The notes under the pieces are model-generated. The model was not told where the DNA came from, made no database searches, and worked only from the letters and a program-made list of their open reading frames with translations. DNA of 64,000 nt from an uncultured Pseudomonadota bacterium (lineage in GTDB: Bacteria; Myxococcota_A; UBA796; GCA-2862545), in contig CAJXTB010000012.1 of assembly GCA_913061235.1 (NCBI GenBank), forward strand, positions 124,001-188,000, read 5' to 3'. Positions 15,581 through 25,031 of the stretch are shown here, in pieces (position 1 is the stretch's first letter; each line of letters opens with the position of its first letter). Made by a program: the position numbers and the translations under genes.

Positions 15581-15652
15581 ATAATTCTCACGCTTCGCTG
15601 GCGTTGGTCTTGACCGGGGACCTTGAAGTCGACCGGCCTAGGACCGTGTGCG

Positions 15653-16318
15653 CTACTCGGCTGGAGTGCCGCCCATTGCGGGTGCCTGTGTACCCGTGAT
15701 GGTCATGCGGTCGGGCAGCTCTTCGCCGCCGGCGCGGGTGAAGCGGGTCTCGGCCTGGCTGACGTCTGCACGCGCCTTCTGAAACTTGAGTTCTGCCTTG
15801 GCGCGGGCCTTACGGAACTTCGAGTCGTCGAATCCACCTTCGATAGTGGTGTCCGCGCCAACTGCGTAGATGACCTGACGCTCAGCAATCTTGACGTCTA
15901 GCTGGGTCTCGAGCAGCTCGATCTGTGCGTCGAGAAGGTCGACCAGAGCGTCGCTGATGCCTTGGCGCGTCTCGAGCACTTCGAGTGCAGCTTCGCTGGC
16001 TTCCATCGCTTCACGGGCCGCGGAAGCCACTGCGCTGTCGTCGCGCTTGCGAGCAGCCTTCAGTGCTGCTTTGTCGGCCTTGACCTGTGCTTTGGCTGCT
16101 TTGACTTCGAACTTCAGTGCCCGAGCATTGCCATTTTCCCGGTCGTGACGGGCAGCCTTGGCCTCAATGGCGGCTTCGAGTTGGTCGATCTGGGCGTCAA
16201 GTGGAGCGGCCTGTGAAAGCACTTCGGCGGGGAGGTTTTCGACAATGTCGCGGTCAACAGACGGTCCTGCATGGGCTGCAGAAGCGGCGAAGAGAGCGAG
16301 GAAGAGAAAGCGGCGCAT
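15653..16318 (-). CDS. Exported coiled-coil protein
   Basis: A 221-residue protein with a signal peptide (MRRFLFLALFAASAAHA). The start at 16318 has AGGAG seven bases upstream. Nearly all of the mature part is Ala/Glu/Lys-rich helix predicted to form a coiled coil: LDAQIDQLEAAIEAKAARHD, VKAAKAQVKADKAALKAARK, LVDLLDAQIELLETQLDVK. A short Gly/Pro tail ends it. The family is not recognised; resemblance is to small periplasmic coiled-coil proteins rather than to an OmpA domain. Isolated gene with its own 160-base upstream region. Confidence 0.75.
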   Translation of the reverse strand: MRRFLFLALFAASAAHAGPSVDRDIVENLPAEVLSQAAPLDAQIDQLEAAIEAKAARHDRENGNARALKFEVKAAKAQVKADKAALKAARKRDDSAVASAAREAMEASEAALEVLETRQGISDALVDLLDAQIELLETQLDVKIAERQVIYAVGADTTIEGGFDDSKFRKARAKAELKFQKARADVSQAETRFTRAGGEELPDRMTITGTQAPAMGGTPAE

Positions 16319-16480
16319 TTTGGCTCCTAATGATGGGCGCGGCGTAACGCGGGTCCCAATGGTGGAACACTTCTGGGGTGGCAATCGATAGCATTCGAGA
16401 GGCATATGACAGAATCGTGAGCCGGTGAAGTTGCTACCCTACGGCCGCACGCTATTGGACCATGTAAGACGGATACTTGA

Positions 16481-17572
16481 ATGACCTCGTTCCCGCCATC
16501 ACCCACATCGCATGATGATGTAGAAACGCTCACTATTCCCAAGGCGGTTGGCAATGGCCGATTCGTGTTGGGGCGGACATTGGGAGTAGGGGGAGCAGCA
16601 GCGGTGCTGGTTGCCCGAGACACGTCGTTGGACCTAGAACGTGCCGTCAAGATTCTCCGCGTAGACCATGACGCCATTCGGGAGCGGTTCTTGGCTGAGG
16701 CGCGCGCTCTTGCCCGCATTCGGCATCCCAATGTTCTGCGAGTCATGGACTACGGAGAGACAGACGGGACCCCGTGGATGGTGATGGACCTCGCAACCGG
16801 TGGTACTCTCGCTCATCGTCTGCAAGACGGCCCATTTCGCTCGATAGACGCCTGCAGCCTGATGCTCGAGATCATCTCCGGTGTCGCGGCCATTCATGCC
16901 GCTGGGTTTGTACATCGCGATATCAAGCCTAGCAACGTCCTCTTAGGCGAGGATGATGAGGTGTGGGTCGGCGACTTGGGCGTCATCGCGGGTTCCGAGA
17001 AGCTGGTGAAGCGCCAGTGGAAGACCAGCGGGGCACTGGGTACGGTCGGCTACCAATCTCCAGAGCTGCGTGCGGACGCGAAGGGTGCGGACTTGCGCTC
17101 GGACATCTATGCGCTGGGTGCCACGCTCTGGGCGGTTCTGACGGCTCGCGCGCCGATCGACCTGTCGTTGGTAGACCTGCGTCCGGAGATGCTCGAGAGG
17201 CTTCCAGAGGAGTTCCGCGACATCGCAGTTCACGCGACTCACCGCAATCCTGACCTGCGCTACGCGTCGTGTGAGGAGATGGCGCGCGACATTGCTACGC
17301 TGCATGTGCAGCTCGACCCCACCGCTCCTAGCGTAGACGTGGCCATGAGCTCGTTTGCTCGTCTGCGGCGTCGCTCTGGAAAGACCGAGTCGTCGGAGCC
17401 GAACAGGGGAGCGTTTAGTCTGTCGCCCCGGCCGGCCATGCCTCGCTCATCCTTTGGGGATTCGACCGTGAAATCGCCGGCGATGTGGTCCTCGGTGGCC
17501 CCGTTGTTGTGGGCATTTGTTGGAGCTACCATGGTTCTTGTCATGGTGCTGACCGTGGCTTGGTTGCTGTAG
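16481..17572 (+). CDS. Ser/Thr protein kinase, membrane-anchored at C-terminus
   Basis: A 363-residue Hanks-type kinase. Glycine loop LGVGGAAAV (about 34-42), Lys57 in AVKIL, catalytic loop HRDIKPSN with Asp147, and DLG (165-167) in place of DFG, which keeps the metal-binding Asp. A kinase C-lobe runs to about residue 275, then a Ser/Arg-rich linker and one C-terminal membrane helix (about 338-362) with almost no residues after it. It lacks an extracytoplasmic sensor domain. Followed after 30 bases by a membrane protein gene on the same strand, which may be functionally linked. Confidence 0.9.
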   Translation: MTSFPPSPTSHDDVETLTIPKAVGNGRFVLGRTLGVGGAAAVLVARDTSLDLERAVKILRVDHDAIRERFLAEARALARIRHPNVLRVMDYGETDGTPWMVMDLATGGTLAHRLQDGPFRSIDACSLMLEIISGVAAIHAAGFVHRDIKPSNVLLGEDDEVWVGDLGVIAGSEKLVKRQWKTSGALGTVGYQSPELRADAKGADLRSDIYALGATLWAVLTARAPIDLSLVDLRPEMLERLPEEFRDIAVHATHRNPDLRYASCEEMARDIATLHVQLDPTAPSVDVAMSSFARLRRRSGKTESSEPNRGAFSLSPRPAMPRSSFGDSTVKSPAMWSSVAPLLWAFVGATMVLVMVLTVAWLL

Positions 17573-17602
17573 GAACGCTGAGGGGCACCCACGGTGTAGG
17601 GT

Positions 17603-19144
17603 GTGAGCGTGAACCAGCGCCCAGCCAGTCGTATCGTCACCGTGGTGACCTTCCTCGCCATCCTTCTCGCCGCATCCTCGTTGGTGTACGGCGCTGTGTG
17701 GTGGGTTGACCAAGGTGGCATTCGTAGTCCACTAGCGTTGGTGTTGTCTGCGGAAGCTGCTGACCGAATGGGGAGCTTCGCTGAAGTCGTTGTTGCGGTT
17801 CTCGGCGTTGCCATCACCGTTGTGGCCATCTTGGTAGAGCTCGCCGCAAACCGCTACACCCCGCGTATTACCGACTTGTTTGTGCGCGACCCGGTCAATG
17901 TGGTGGTGCTTGCCTTCTTCGTTGTCTCGTCAGTCCTGGTGGTTTGGTTGGATGTCACCGGCTGGCCGCCGGAAGCCACCACCATGCGCCTTGCCGCCTT
18001 GGTGCTCATCTCCGCGAGCCTGTTGGCGTTGTTGCCGTATTTTGCCTACGTCTTTGACTTTCTGACCCCGACCCGTGTCATTCGCACGCTTCAGCGCCGT
18101 GCTCAACGCGCCGTTAGGCAAGCCGCTGGCGGCCGTAAGAACAACTCGGCACTTCGCGTTGAGGTGCTTCTGCAGTTGGACCAGCTGGGAGACATGGCGC
18201 TGCATGCGGTCGACAACAACGACAAGGCCATTGCAGTGGCCGCCGTCAACGCCATCGCAGACATCTTGGAAGTGTACCTGCCACTCAAGAGCAAGATGGG
18301 CGCCGAGTGGTTCCCAGTCGGCTCGTTGATTCGAAAAGACCAAGACTTTGTGGCCATGCATCCTGACATCCTGGACGTCATTGGGGAGCGGGGAACCTGG
18401 GTGGAGATGAAGGCGCTTCGTCAGCTTGAGGCTGTGTTTAGCGATGCTTTGAACGACGGCCGCGACGTCAACCACCTCATCGGCATTCGTGTACGCCGAC
18501 TCATGACAGTGACGAGCGGCACAGGGGACGAGCCCGCCCGCACACTGCTGCTGCGCTTCGTCTACACCTACCTGCGCGCAAGCATCAATGGCCGCGATGT
18601 CCGAACGACCTACAACCTCTACAATGAACTGCGCCTCATTGCAGAGGGGCTCATGGACGAGTCGTCGGCGGACCGCCTCGTTGAAGTGGCCCAACGTATG
18701 AAGTTCTATGGTCAGCTCGCCTTCCACAAGGACCTGCCCTTCATCCTAGAGACGGCCGCCTACGACCTGTGCTCACTGCTGGTCCGCGCCAGTCGGTTGG
18801 AGCACTCGCGTCATGACGAGCTGCTGTCGGTGTTCTTGGACGTGGACCGTGAGCCGGACAGCGACAACCAAGAGGCTGCCCTGCGAGGTGTACGCAAGGC
18901 GCAGGCGAAACTGGCGACTCACTACCTGTTCACGGGAGACAAGGGTCGCGCCCGCCGCATCCAAGAGGACATGCGCGGCGAGCCGCCTGAACGTCTTCAG
19001 TCGATCCGGCTGGAGCTGCTAAGCATTCAGGATCCAGAGTTCTGGGAGGTCAGCGACCGCGGCATCAACTTTGACTACATCCCACCAGAACGTCGCGAGC
19101 ATCTCAATGCGTTCTTCGCTTGGTTTGGGCAGAAAGCGTCGTAG
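17603..19144 (+). CDS. DUF2254-like integral membrane protein
   Basis: A 513-residue protein with four N-terminal membrane segments (about 10-30, 58-80, 98-118, 128-150; for example VVVAVLGVAITVVAILVELA) and a long helical cytoplasmic domain (LQLDQLGDMALHAVDNNDKA, NAIADILEVYLPL). The layout and DMALHAVD-type region resemble the DUF2254 membrane family, whose role is unknown; assignment is from memory. The start is GTG 17603, with a second GTG two codons later equally possible. It follows a kinase gene closely. Confidence 0.75.
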   Translation: MSVNQRPASRIVTVVTFLAILLAASSLVYGAVWWVDQGGIRSPLALVLSAEAADRMGSFAEVVVAVLGVAITVVAILVELAANRYTPRITDLFVRDPVNVVVLAFFVVSSVLVVWLDVTGWPPEATTMRLAALVLISASLLALLPYFAYVFDFLTPTRVIRTLQRRAQRAVRQAAGGRKNNSALRVEVLLQLDQLGDMALHAVDNNDKAIAVAAVNAIADILEVYLPLKSKMGAEWFPVGSLIRKDQDFVAMHPDILDVIGERGTWVEMKALRQLEAVFSDALNDGRDVNHLIGIRVRRLMTVTSGTGDEPARTLLLRFVYTYLRASINGRDVRTTYNLYNELRLIAEGLMDESSADRLVEVAQRMKFYGQLAFHKDLPFILETAAYDLCSLLVRASRLEHSRHDELLSVFLDVDREPDSDNQEAALRGVRKAQAKLATHYLFTGDKGRARRIQEDMRGEPPERLQSIRLELLSIQDPEFWEVSDRGINFDYIPPERREHLNAFFAWFGQKAS

Positions 19145-19154
19145 GACGGCTTGG

Positions 19155-19400
19155 CTACTCGTTCTTTAGCGTGCCACGAACCGCGCCCATCTCTGCTCGG
19201 AAGGCCGCATTAACGGCTTCTCCGGCGTCGATTCGAGCACGAATGCGACGTCCCAAGAGCAGGTGGGTCAAGCGCTCGCCAATGTCGTCTCCGTCGACCT
19301 GAAGCAGGTCCTCTTCACGCTCGGTGATGGCTTCGATGCCCGCGTCAATCTGCTCAACGCTGTAGGTATTTGCGACAATGCGCACTGCACTCGGTTTCAT
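19155..19400 (-). CDS. Small acidic protein partner of thioredoxin (DUF6952-like)
   Basis: An 81-residue protein whose ATG overlaps the thioredoxin stop (ATGA). The sequence AVRIVANTYSVEQIDAGIEA, then VDGDDIGERLTHLLLG, resembles the small DUF6952-type proteins that lie next to thioredoxins in Bacteroidota. That match is from memory. No catalytic residues are evident and there are no cysteines, so it is not itself a redox protein. The coupling suggests a role with the thioredoxin. Confidence 0.75.
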   Translation of the reverse strand: MKPSAVRIVANTYSVEQIDAGIEAITEREEDLLQVDGDDIGERLTHLLLGRRIRARIDAGEAVNAAFRAEMGAVRGTLKNE

Positions 19401-19723
19401 GCGTCACCCTTACCGAAGTGAGCTTCGACGAACTCACGGAACTTCGCTTCGTCCGACAGGGACTTGCCTTCGACGAACTCACCGTTCTTGTAGATGCCAA
19501 AGTACGGCAGGTTGTCGATGGTAACGGTCTTGCGCGCTTCGGGTGCGTGCTCACCGTCCACCTTGAAGAAGGTGATGTGCGGGTAGTCCTTGCTGATGCG
19601 CTTGAACTTTGGTCCGAACATGATGCAGGGACCGCACCAGCCGGCGTAAAAGTCCACAATCGCCAGTTCGCTGCCTGCGAGTGCGTCAGTAAAGGTGTCG
19701 TCGCTGAGGTCTGTGACGGCCAT
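19397..19723 (-). CDS. Thioredoxin
   Basis: A 108-residue cytoplasmic thioredoxin with active site WCGPC (Cys30, Cys33), the DFYAGWCGPC context, a cis-Pro region (NLPYFGIYKNGE) and a C-terminal helix (FREFVEAHF). AGGAGG lies five bases before the ATG. It lacks a signal peptide. It leads a two-gene operon with the DUF6952-like protein and is divergent from the kinase gene at 19811. Confidence 0.92.
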   Translation of the reverse strand: MAVTDLSDDTFTDALAGSELAIVDFYAGWCGPCIMFGPKFKRISKDYPHITFFKVDGEHAPEARKTVTIDNLPYFGIYKNGEFVEGKSLSDEAKFREFVEAHFGKGDA

Positions 19724-19810
19724 AAATGCCTCCTAATTGAGAGGTGTCCGTAACACCCATCGCCGCCGGACCGATATCTCCTGCGGTAAGCTCTTGTTTG
19801 TGAGGGTGAC

Positions 19811-21151
19811 TTGCCACATCGGCCAATATACCGAATCGATCACATTCCAGCGACAGGTTCCTACGCCACAATCGTGGTTGCTGAGGACTCGAACGCAAAG
19901 CTTGTTGCGCTTAAGGTTCTACGCCGGGATCTGGTCGACAATCCCGACCACATTGACCGTCTGTACGATGAAGCCGTGATGCTCGCCCAGCTGCGTCATC
20001 CCAACATCCTCCGGGTGGATGAAGTCCTACACATCTCGGGGCGCCCCGTCATTGTGATGGAGTGGGTCCGTGGCGTGTCGTTGGACAGAGTTCTACGAGG
20101 CGAGCAGGGCAAGGTGCCGCTTCGAGAAGCGGTGGAGATTGCGCGACAGACCGCACTAGCACTGCAAGCGGCGTTCGAAGCTCCGGGAAAAGATGGCAAA
20201 CCCATGTGCATTGTCCACAGAGATGTGAAGCCGTCGAACATTCTGCTGTCGGTCGATGGTCAAGTGAAGCTCGCGGACTTTGGAGTCGCCAAGGGGGAGT
20301 TCACGGGAAGACAGTCGGACTCCCTGTACTTGGTTCACGGGTCTCTCTCGTTCACGGCACCCGAACGCCTAGAAGGGGCGCCAGACGAACCGGCTGTTGA
20401 CGTATACGCGTTGGGGCTTTCGCTGTTTGAGTTGGCAACGGGTCGGCAGATGATTTTGTCGCGCCGGCGGGCTCGCCATGATGCTGCTCTTGCCGACTTT
20501 CTGGCCCGCCTGTGCCCGGACCTAGAAGGTGAAGACGGCGACTGCATTCGAGGGATTGTAGGCGCCATGTGTTCGCATGACCCAGCGCTTCGCCCCTCTC
20601 CGGCGCAGGCCGCCGCTCGACTGGAAGCCTGGCTACTTCAGACGGGGGGGCCTGCTCATCTCGACGCTTGGGCGTGGGAAGAAGTCGCACCCTTGCTTCG
20701 CGATGCGATGATTCCTGCTGTCGAGCATCCGGCCTACTCAGATGTATCTTTTCTTCAAGACATGACGCTCAAGCAGGTCACGCAAGAAGCGCAGCGGGTT
20801 GAGCTCCGAACCACAGAAGAGCTCGACAAGTGGATTGAAGAGCAGACCGAGCAGGACCAGTGGTGGCGGCAGCTTGCAGAGCTGCTGGCCGCTACCCGCA
20901 CCCGAGATGACTGGTCTGTGCTTCCATTCTTGGCGATTCTGTCCAAGGCACAACGACCTTGGTGGAATCCATGGGCGAAGCTCGCTAACCCAGCCGAGGT
21001 TGCCGCTTCTTTGGAGTTGCTGAGACATCGTGCAACCCCAGATATTCGGGACCGTGCGTCACGTCTGGTGGAGCATCCCACGGCCATCATTGCTCAAGCC
21101 GCAAAGAGGGTGATGGCACGCGCTGCTCGGCCGGACCGGACGCAACCTTGA
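19811..21151 (+). CDS. Ser/Thr protein kinase, soluble
   Basis: A 446-residue Hanks-type kinase started by TTG 19811 after GAGGGTGAC; no ATG or GTG fits upstream in frame. Glycine loop is degenerate (PATGSYATIV), with Lys35 in VALKVL, Asp138 in HRDVKPSN, DFG at 156-158 and APERLEG for the activation-segment end. The kinase domain ends near residue 280. The remaining about 165 residues are helical (TEELDKWIEEQTEQDQWW) with HEAT-like character at the end. There is no membrane helix. The stop overlaps the start of an FAD-oxidoreductase gene (TTGA), implying coordinated expression. Confidence 0.88.
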   Translation: MPHRPIYRIDHIPATGSYATIVVAEDSNAKLVALKVLRRDLVDNPDHIDRLYDEAVMLAQLRHPNILRVDEVLHISGRPVIVMEWVRGVSLDRVLRGEQGKVPLREAVEIARQTALALQAAFEAPGKDGKPMCIVHRDVKPSNILLSVDGQVKLADFGVAKGEFTGRQSDSLYLVHGSLSFTAPERLEGAPDEPAVDVYALGLSLFELATGRQMILSRRRARHDAALADFLARLCPDLEGEDGDCIRGIVGAMCSHDPALRPSPAQAAARLEAWLLQTGGPAHLDAWAWEEVAPLLRDAMIPAVEHPAYSDVSFLQDMTLKQVTQEAQRVELRTTEELDKWIEEQTEQDQWWRQLAELLAATRTRDDWSVLPFLAILSKAQRPWWNPWAKLANPAEVAASLELLRHRATPDIRDRASRLVEHPTAIIAQAAKRVMARAARPDRTQP

Positions 21152-22242
21152 GTCCATGGACGGTGGGGCGCACCTACCTCGGTGAGTTGCCGGCTCGAAC
21201 AGACGTCGCCATTGTGGGAGGAACGGTCTCGGCGTACCTGTTGGCCACCGTTCTCGCAGAGAGTGGTGCCCAGGTGGTTGTGCTAGATCCCGCACAATCG
21301 GTCGGAGCAACCGGTGCAAACCAAGGCGTTGGCCATGGATATGGCGGCCTGGCGGAGAGTGCGTTTCGGTTGGTCCATGCCATAGGCTTCGACCGCGCAG
21401 CGGCCTTGTACCGAATGAGCGACGAAGGGCTTGCGTTTCTAGCCGAGAGGGGAGTGTTGTCCCGCTGTACAGGACGCTGGCGTGCAAGCGATGCCAAGGA
21501 AGAGCAGACGCTACAAACGTCGGCTGCACACCTTCGCAAGATGGGCCAAAATGCCTCGTTTTCGGATGGTGTACTATCGCTACCCGGTGAGGCGCTGGTC
21601 GACCCCGTTCGTGCGCTCAACGCCCTGGCAGCCTGTGCCGCCGACGCAGGGGCTCGCATTCTGACGCAACAGCAGCTGCTGTCCTTGGACGACGGCGTCC
21701 TGCGTACGCCCGAGGCTGAGCTGTGTGCGGACGTAGTGATTCATGCAGCAGATGCCGCATCGTCGGACTGGCACCCATTCTTCGCACCGTGTCTGCTGAC
21801 GATTCGTGAGAATGCGGCTGTGTATTCAAGCCTACCAATGAGCGGCGTTGAGCGGTATCAAATGGGGTATTTCACCGTACGGGAGACACCCCTCGGAACC
21901 TTGGTTCGCGGTGCGCGCTGGGCCACGATGCACATGGAGACCGGAGAGACCGAACCGGTCATTGTTCCTAAGATACAGGCAAAACTCGATGCCTTCGCTG
22001 AACAGCGGGGCGCCTCGTCCACTGATGCCGACCACCGGTGGGCGTGGATTGAGACCACCACCTGCGACAACCTCCCGCTAGTGGGGCCGTTGCCTGGAGC
22101 CCCGACGCTCTTTGCCTGTAGTGGCTTTGCAGGGTGCGATTGGGGACTTGGAGCGGGAGCCGCGCTGGCGCTGGCGGAGAGTCTGCTGCGCACCGGACAG
22201 CCTGCGACACCGGGTCTGGAGCCGAGTCGCATGGTGTTGTGA
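21148..22242 (+). CDS. FAD-dependent oxidoreductase, DAO family
   Basis: A 364-residue protein with an N-terminal FAD-binding Rossmann segment (DVAIVGGTVSAYLLATVLAE, then AQVVVLD) and the ATGANQGVGHGYGG turn typical of the D-amino-acid-oxidase/GlpO family. A C-terminal segment (NLPLVGPLPGAPTLFACSGFA) completes the FAD site. The substrate is not predictable. The start is TTG at 21148, overlapping the kinase stop; no better start lies near. Lack of a signal peptide suggests it is cytoplasmic. Confidence 0.8.
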   Translation: MSPWTVGRTYLGELPARTDVAIVGGTVSAYLLATVLAESGAQVVVLDPAQSVGATGANQGVGHGYGGLAESAFRLVHAIGFDRAAALYRMSDEGLAFLAERGVLSRCTGRWRASDAKEEQTLQTSAAHLRKMGQNASFSDGVLSLPGEALVDPVRALNALAACAADAGARILTQQQLLSLDDGVLRTPEAELCADVVIHAADAASSDWHPFFAPCLLTIRENAAVYSSLPMSGVERYQMGYFTVRETPLGTLVRGARWATMHMETGETEPVIVPKIQAKLDAFAEQRGASSTDADHRWAWIETTTCDNLPLVGPLPGAPTLFACSGFAGCDWGLGAGAALALAESLLRTGQPATPGLEPSRMVL

Positions 22243-22335
22243 AGGATGTCTTTCACGTGGTCCGCCTTGCACGCAGGGACATCGCCGTGTGAGAGACTTC
22301 GCACATCAGCGGATACCCCGCTTGGAGGATTGCCC

Positions 22336-22821
22336 ATGTCTAGCGAAACTGCACCCGTTGCCAAGCAGCGAGCCGGTTGGGTCAACGCACTCATCGGCGT
22401 CGTCATTGGCCTAGCACTTGGAATGACCATCGGCGCAGCCGGGGCGGTAAAGCTCTGGTATGACGCAAACAGCCTGTTGGAGGCAACCCAGGCTCAACAC
22501 ATGACAGACATCGCAGCCAAGGACGCTGAGTTGGCTGAAATGCAGGCTGAATACCAGGCCTTGGTCAAGAAGGCCGCTGGCATGAATGCCCGGATTGCTG
22601 TTGCTCGCGCCGTTGAACAACTCGACATGCGCAACTTTGGTAGCGCCCAGGCCGAGATTGAGCGTGCCCGCGAGCTGCTCGGCCAGTCGTTGCCGGCTGT
22701 CTCCGAAGCTGGCGCCGGGCTGGAGTCGGTAGACCTTCGTGTTGCCGTTGACGCTGGTGCACAGCGCGCGTTGCTCGTTGGCATTGGCAGTCGCTTGGAC
22801 ACCGCCAACGCTGGTCAGTAG
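22336..22821 (+). CDS. Membrane-anchored coiled-coil protein
   Basis: A 161-residue protein with one N-terminal membrane helix (ALIGVVIGLALGMTIGAAGAV, residues about 18-39), followed by a coiled coil (DIAAKDAELAEMQAEYQALV) and a helical hairpin (AVARAVEQLDMRNFGSAQAE) that resembles a TPR-like arrangement. The start at 22336 has GGAGG seven bases upstream and is preferred over the upstream ATG at 22246. Family is not recognised. It faces the short-chain dehydrogenase gene, with four bases between stop codons. Confidence 0.75.
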   Translation: MSSETAPVAKQRAGWVNALIGVVIGLALGMTIGAAGAVKLWYDANSLLEATQAQHMTDIAAKDAELAEMQAEYQALVKKAAGMNARIAVARAVEQLDMRNFGSAQAEIERARELLGQSLPAVSEAGAGLESVDLRVAVDAGAQRALLVGIGSRLDTANAGQ

Positions 22822-22825
22822 CGGT

Positions 22826-23665
22826 CTACTTTGAGAAGACGCGCCTGCGGTAAGACGCTCGCGCGACCTCGTCGACCTCGCCAAAAAGACGGTCCATGCC
22901 CAATAAATGCCCCACGCGCTCGTAAAAGGGCCGTGGGGTAATTGCTTGCAGAATCTGTCCCCAGCGTGCGCCCTTCGGCACGTATACATCGACTGCACCG
23001 CTGCGAATCGCCGCTACGATGGCCTTGGCAACGTCTTCGGGTTCCTGAATCGGTGGCCAGCGCATGCGCTTGCTTCCGCTGATCAGCTCGGTGTTCACTG
23101 GAACCGGCATGATGTACGACATGGCAATGCCTTGGTCGGCTTCTTCCCGACGCACGGCCTCGGTGAGACCAACAACCGCGTGTTTGGCGGCGGTGTAGGC
23201 TGCCGCGTAGGGCATACCAATCTTCCCTGCGGTGGAGGCGATGTTGACGATGTGCCCACGTTTGCGTCGTCTCATGTGAGGAATGGCGGCGCGCATTCCA
23301 TTCATGACGCCAAACACGTTGATATCGAACTGCATTTTAATGGCATCTGGGTCCATGTCCGTGAATCGACCAATGGGCATGATTCCAGCGTTGTTCACTA
23401 GGATGTCGATGGGTCCGAGCTCGTGCTCGGTCCGGCGAACAACCTCCGTGAAGGCATCCGCGTCGCGCACATCAAGACCGTAGGCCCGTGTGCGTGTCCG
23501 CCGTGGGTCCAAGGTGCCTGCGGTGATGCTGACGAGCGAGCCGTCTACGTCCGTTAGGGCCACCCGGGCGCCTGTCTCGAGCAGAGCCGCTGCTGTGGCA
23601 CGGCCAATTCCGCGTGCCGCGCCGGTGACGAGTGCCACGCGCCCTGCAATGTCGTTGAATGCCAT
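22826..23665 (-). CDS. Short-chain dehydrogenase/reductase
   Basis: A 279-residue classical SDR. The NAD(P)-binding motif is TGAARGIG (14-21), with NNAG in the middle and the catalytic set Ser (NIASTAG), Tyr and Lys (AAYTAAKHA). The Asp in ALTDVDG after the second strand favours NAD(H), though this is only an inference. The C-terminal extension (VPKGARWGQILQAITPRPF, YERVGHLLGM) is of the kind seen in lipid- or steroid-related SDRs. Start at 23665 with AGGAG seven bases upstream. Confidence 0.88.
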   Translation of the reverse strand: MAFNDIAGRVALVTGAARGIGRATAAALLETGARVALTDVDGSLVSITAGTLDPRRTRTRAYGLDVRDADAFTEVVRRTEHELGPIDILVNNAGIMPIGRFTDMDPDAIKMQFDINVFGVMNGMRAAIPHMRRRKRGHIVNIASTAGKIGMPYAAAYTAAKHAVVGLTEAVRREEADQGIAMSYIMPVPVNTELISGSKRMRWPPIQEPEDVAKAIVAAIRSGAVDVYVPKGARWGQILQAITPRPFYERVGHLLGMDRLFGEVDEVARASYRRRVFSK

Positions 23666-23916
23666 GCCATTCTCCTGCGACGCGCACCCTATCACCACCC
23701 GGAGCCCCCGAGCCCGTTGGAGCGTTCGTTGACCGCCGACGACGTTGGTAAGTCCCGGTGCGCACGTCCATGGAGTTGGGTCTTAAGTTTTGCGTGATTT
23801 CTGGTTGCGGTTGTGTTTGGTGCTGGAGGTCGGTGAGCGCTGGATTGATACGTTCCTTTGTCGATTCACGGCGTTCCTATCTGCCCTTGCCTGTGGGCAC
23901 CATGTTAGGGTTAGGG

Positions 23917-24975
23917 ATGAATAATTTTGTGAAAATGTGCTTTGCAAGAGGTAATGCGGTGCCAGTCCTTCTGGTTTTCGGCTGTTCCTTGAACGAGAAC
24001 GATTTCCACCCTCCCAGCTCTGGAGGACCTGGTACCTTCGAGGGGTTGCTGACGTTTAATGAGCGTACGGCAGGCTACGACCTGAATGGGCGAATCGACG
24101 AGACATGCACTGCAGTATTTGCGGTTTCTGGTGTGCAATCTGACATCGATTGCTTTGGGTGCGATTGGGCATTCGAGCTGAACAGCACTGAGAGTTCCAG
24201 CGATTGTACCGAGCTTCCCGTGGTGGCCACACTTCAGCACAGCAAAGACGGCGACCCGTTGTTTTTGGCCGGTTGGCCTGGCGCGAGGTTGCCCATCAAC
24301 CGTGGCATCAGCCCGCTGGACATTGCAGAGCAGACGGAGCCCGAGTTCGTGGTCTCGCTGGATGGCGAGCAGGTCACCGATCCGTACGCTTCCTTCCGCC
24401 TCGATGGCATGGATTTGGCTTGGACGTACTCCTGGGGTCCGAGCAGTGTCTTTGGCGAGCCCGCACTGATGGCGCGCTGCGGGGGATTGGGCACGATGAC
24501 GCCGGACATCGGCTTGGAGATTGGGCCGCCCATGGTCGGCGACCTACCCTGTGAGCAAGGATACGCCGACGTTTACGAGTGCTCGGGTTCTGCGGGTAGC
24601 CCCATATCTATTTCGCTCGACATGACGGCCCCGGTTTCCGGGCTCGCCCCGACCCTCACGATACTCAACGAGTTTGGCTGCTACCAACGACCTGACTTCG
24701 GGTCGTTCGAGTGCTCGGGGGGAGACGGTGATTGTCCCTTTGCTACGTTCACACCCGCAGTGGACGGTCCATTCCAAGTGCTCGTCCAGGCCGAACCCAT
24801 CGGGGACGTACCGCAACTAGCGACATGCCCACTGGGCCGATTTGGCTACGAAATACAGGTGGACGGCGCCGACCCCACACTTGTGGACGATGTTCCGGTC
24901 TACGAAACATCGCTCGATGTCCATGCCATGATTGCGGTGTCGGGAACCCTGAGCGGGGGACTGGACTCGCTGTAG
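23917..24975 (+). CDS. Lipoprotein with pre-peptidase-like C-terminal domain, unknown function
   Basis: A 352-residue putative lipoprotein; the start at 23917 is chosen because it gives a signal ending in LLVFGC and TTAGGG lies just before it. An upstream extension to 23758 is open but AT-richer and lacks signal features. The mature protein has many cysteines (CTAVFAVSGVQSDIDCFGCD, CGGLGTMTP) and a C-terminal beta-sandwich (SISLDMTAP, LAPTLTILNEFGCYQRPDF, FQVLVQAEP) resembling pre-peptidase domains. No catalytic motif is seen. Convergent with the MerR-type gene. Confidence 0.7.
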   Translation: MNNFVKMCFARGNAVPVLLVFGCSLNENDFHPPSSGGPGTFEGLLTFNERTAGYDLNGRIDETCTAVFAVSGVQSDIDCFGCDWAFELNSTESSSDCTELPVVATLQHSKDGDPLFLAGWPGARLPINRGISPLDIAEQTEPEFVVSLDGEQVTDPYASFRLDGMDLAWTYSWGPSSVFGEPALMARCGGLGTMTPDIGLEIGPPMVGDLPCEQGYADVYECSGSAGSPISISLDMTAPVSGLAPTLTILNEFGCYQRPDFGSFECSGGDGDCPFATFTPAVDGPFQVLVQAEPIGDVPQLATCPLGRFGYEIQVDGADPTLVDDVPVYETSLDVHAMIAVSGTLSGGLDSL

Positions 24976-25031
24976 CGTTGACCGCCTACGTTGATGGTGG
25001 GCAATGAGGCTCCCTGTCCCGGGCTGACGGC

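Noticed and set aside
23902-23917. TTAGGGTTAGGG resembling a telomere repeat
   Set aside because: Only two copies, directly before a start codon where AGGG serves as a ribosome binding site.
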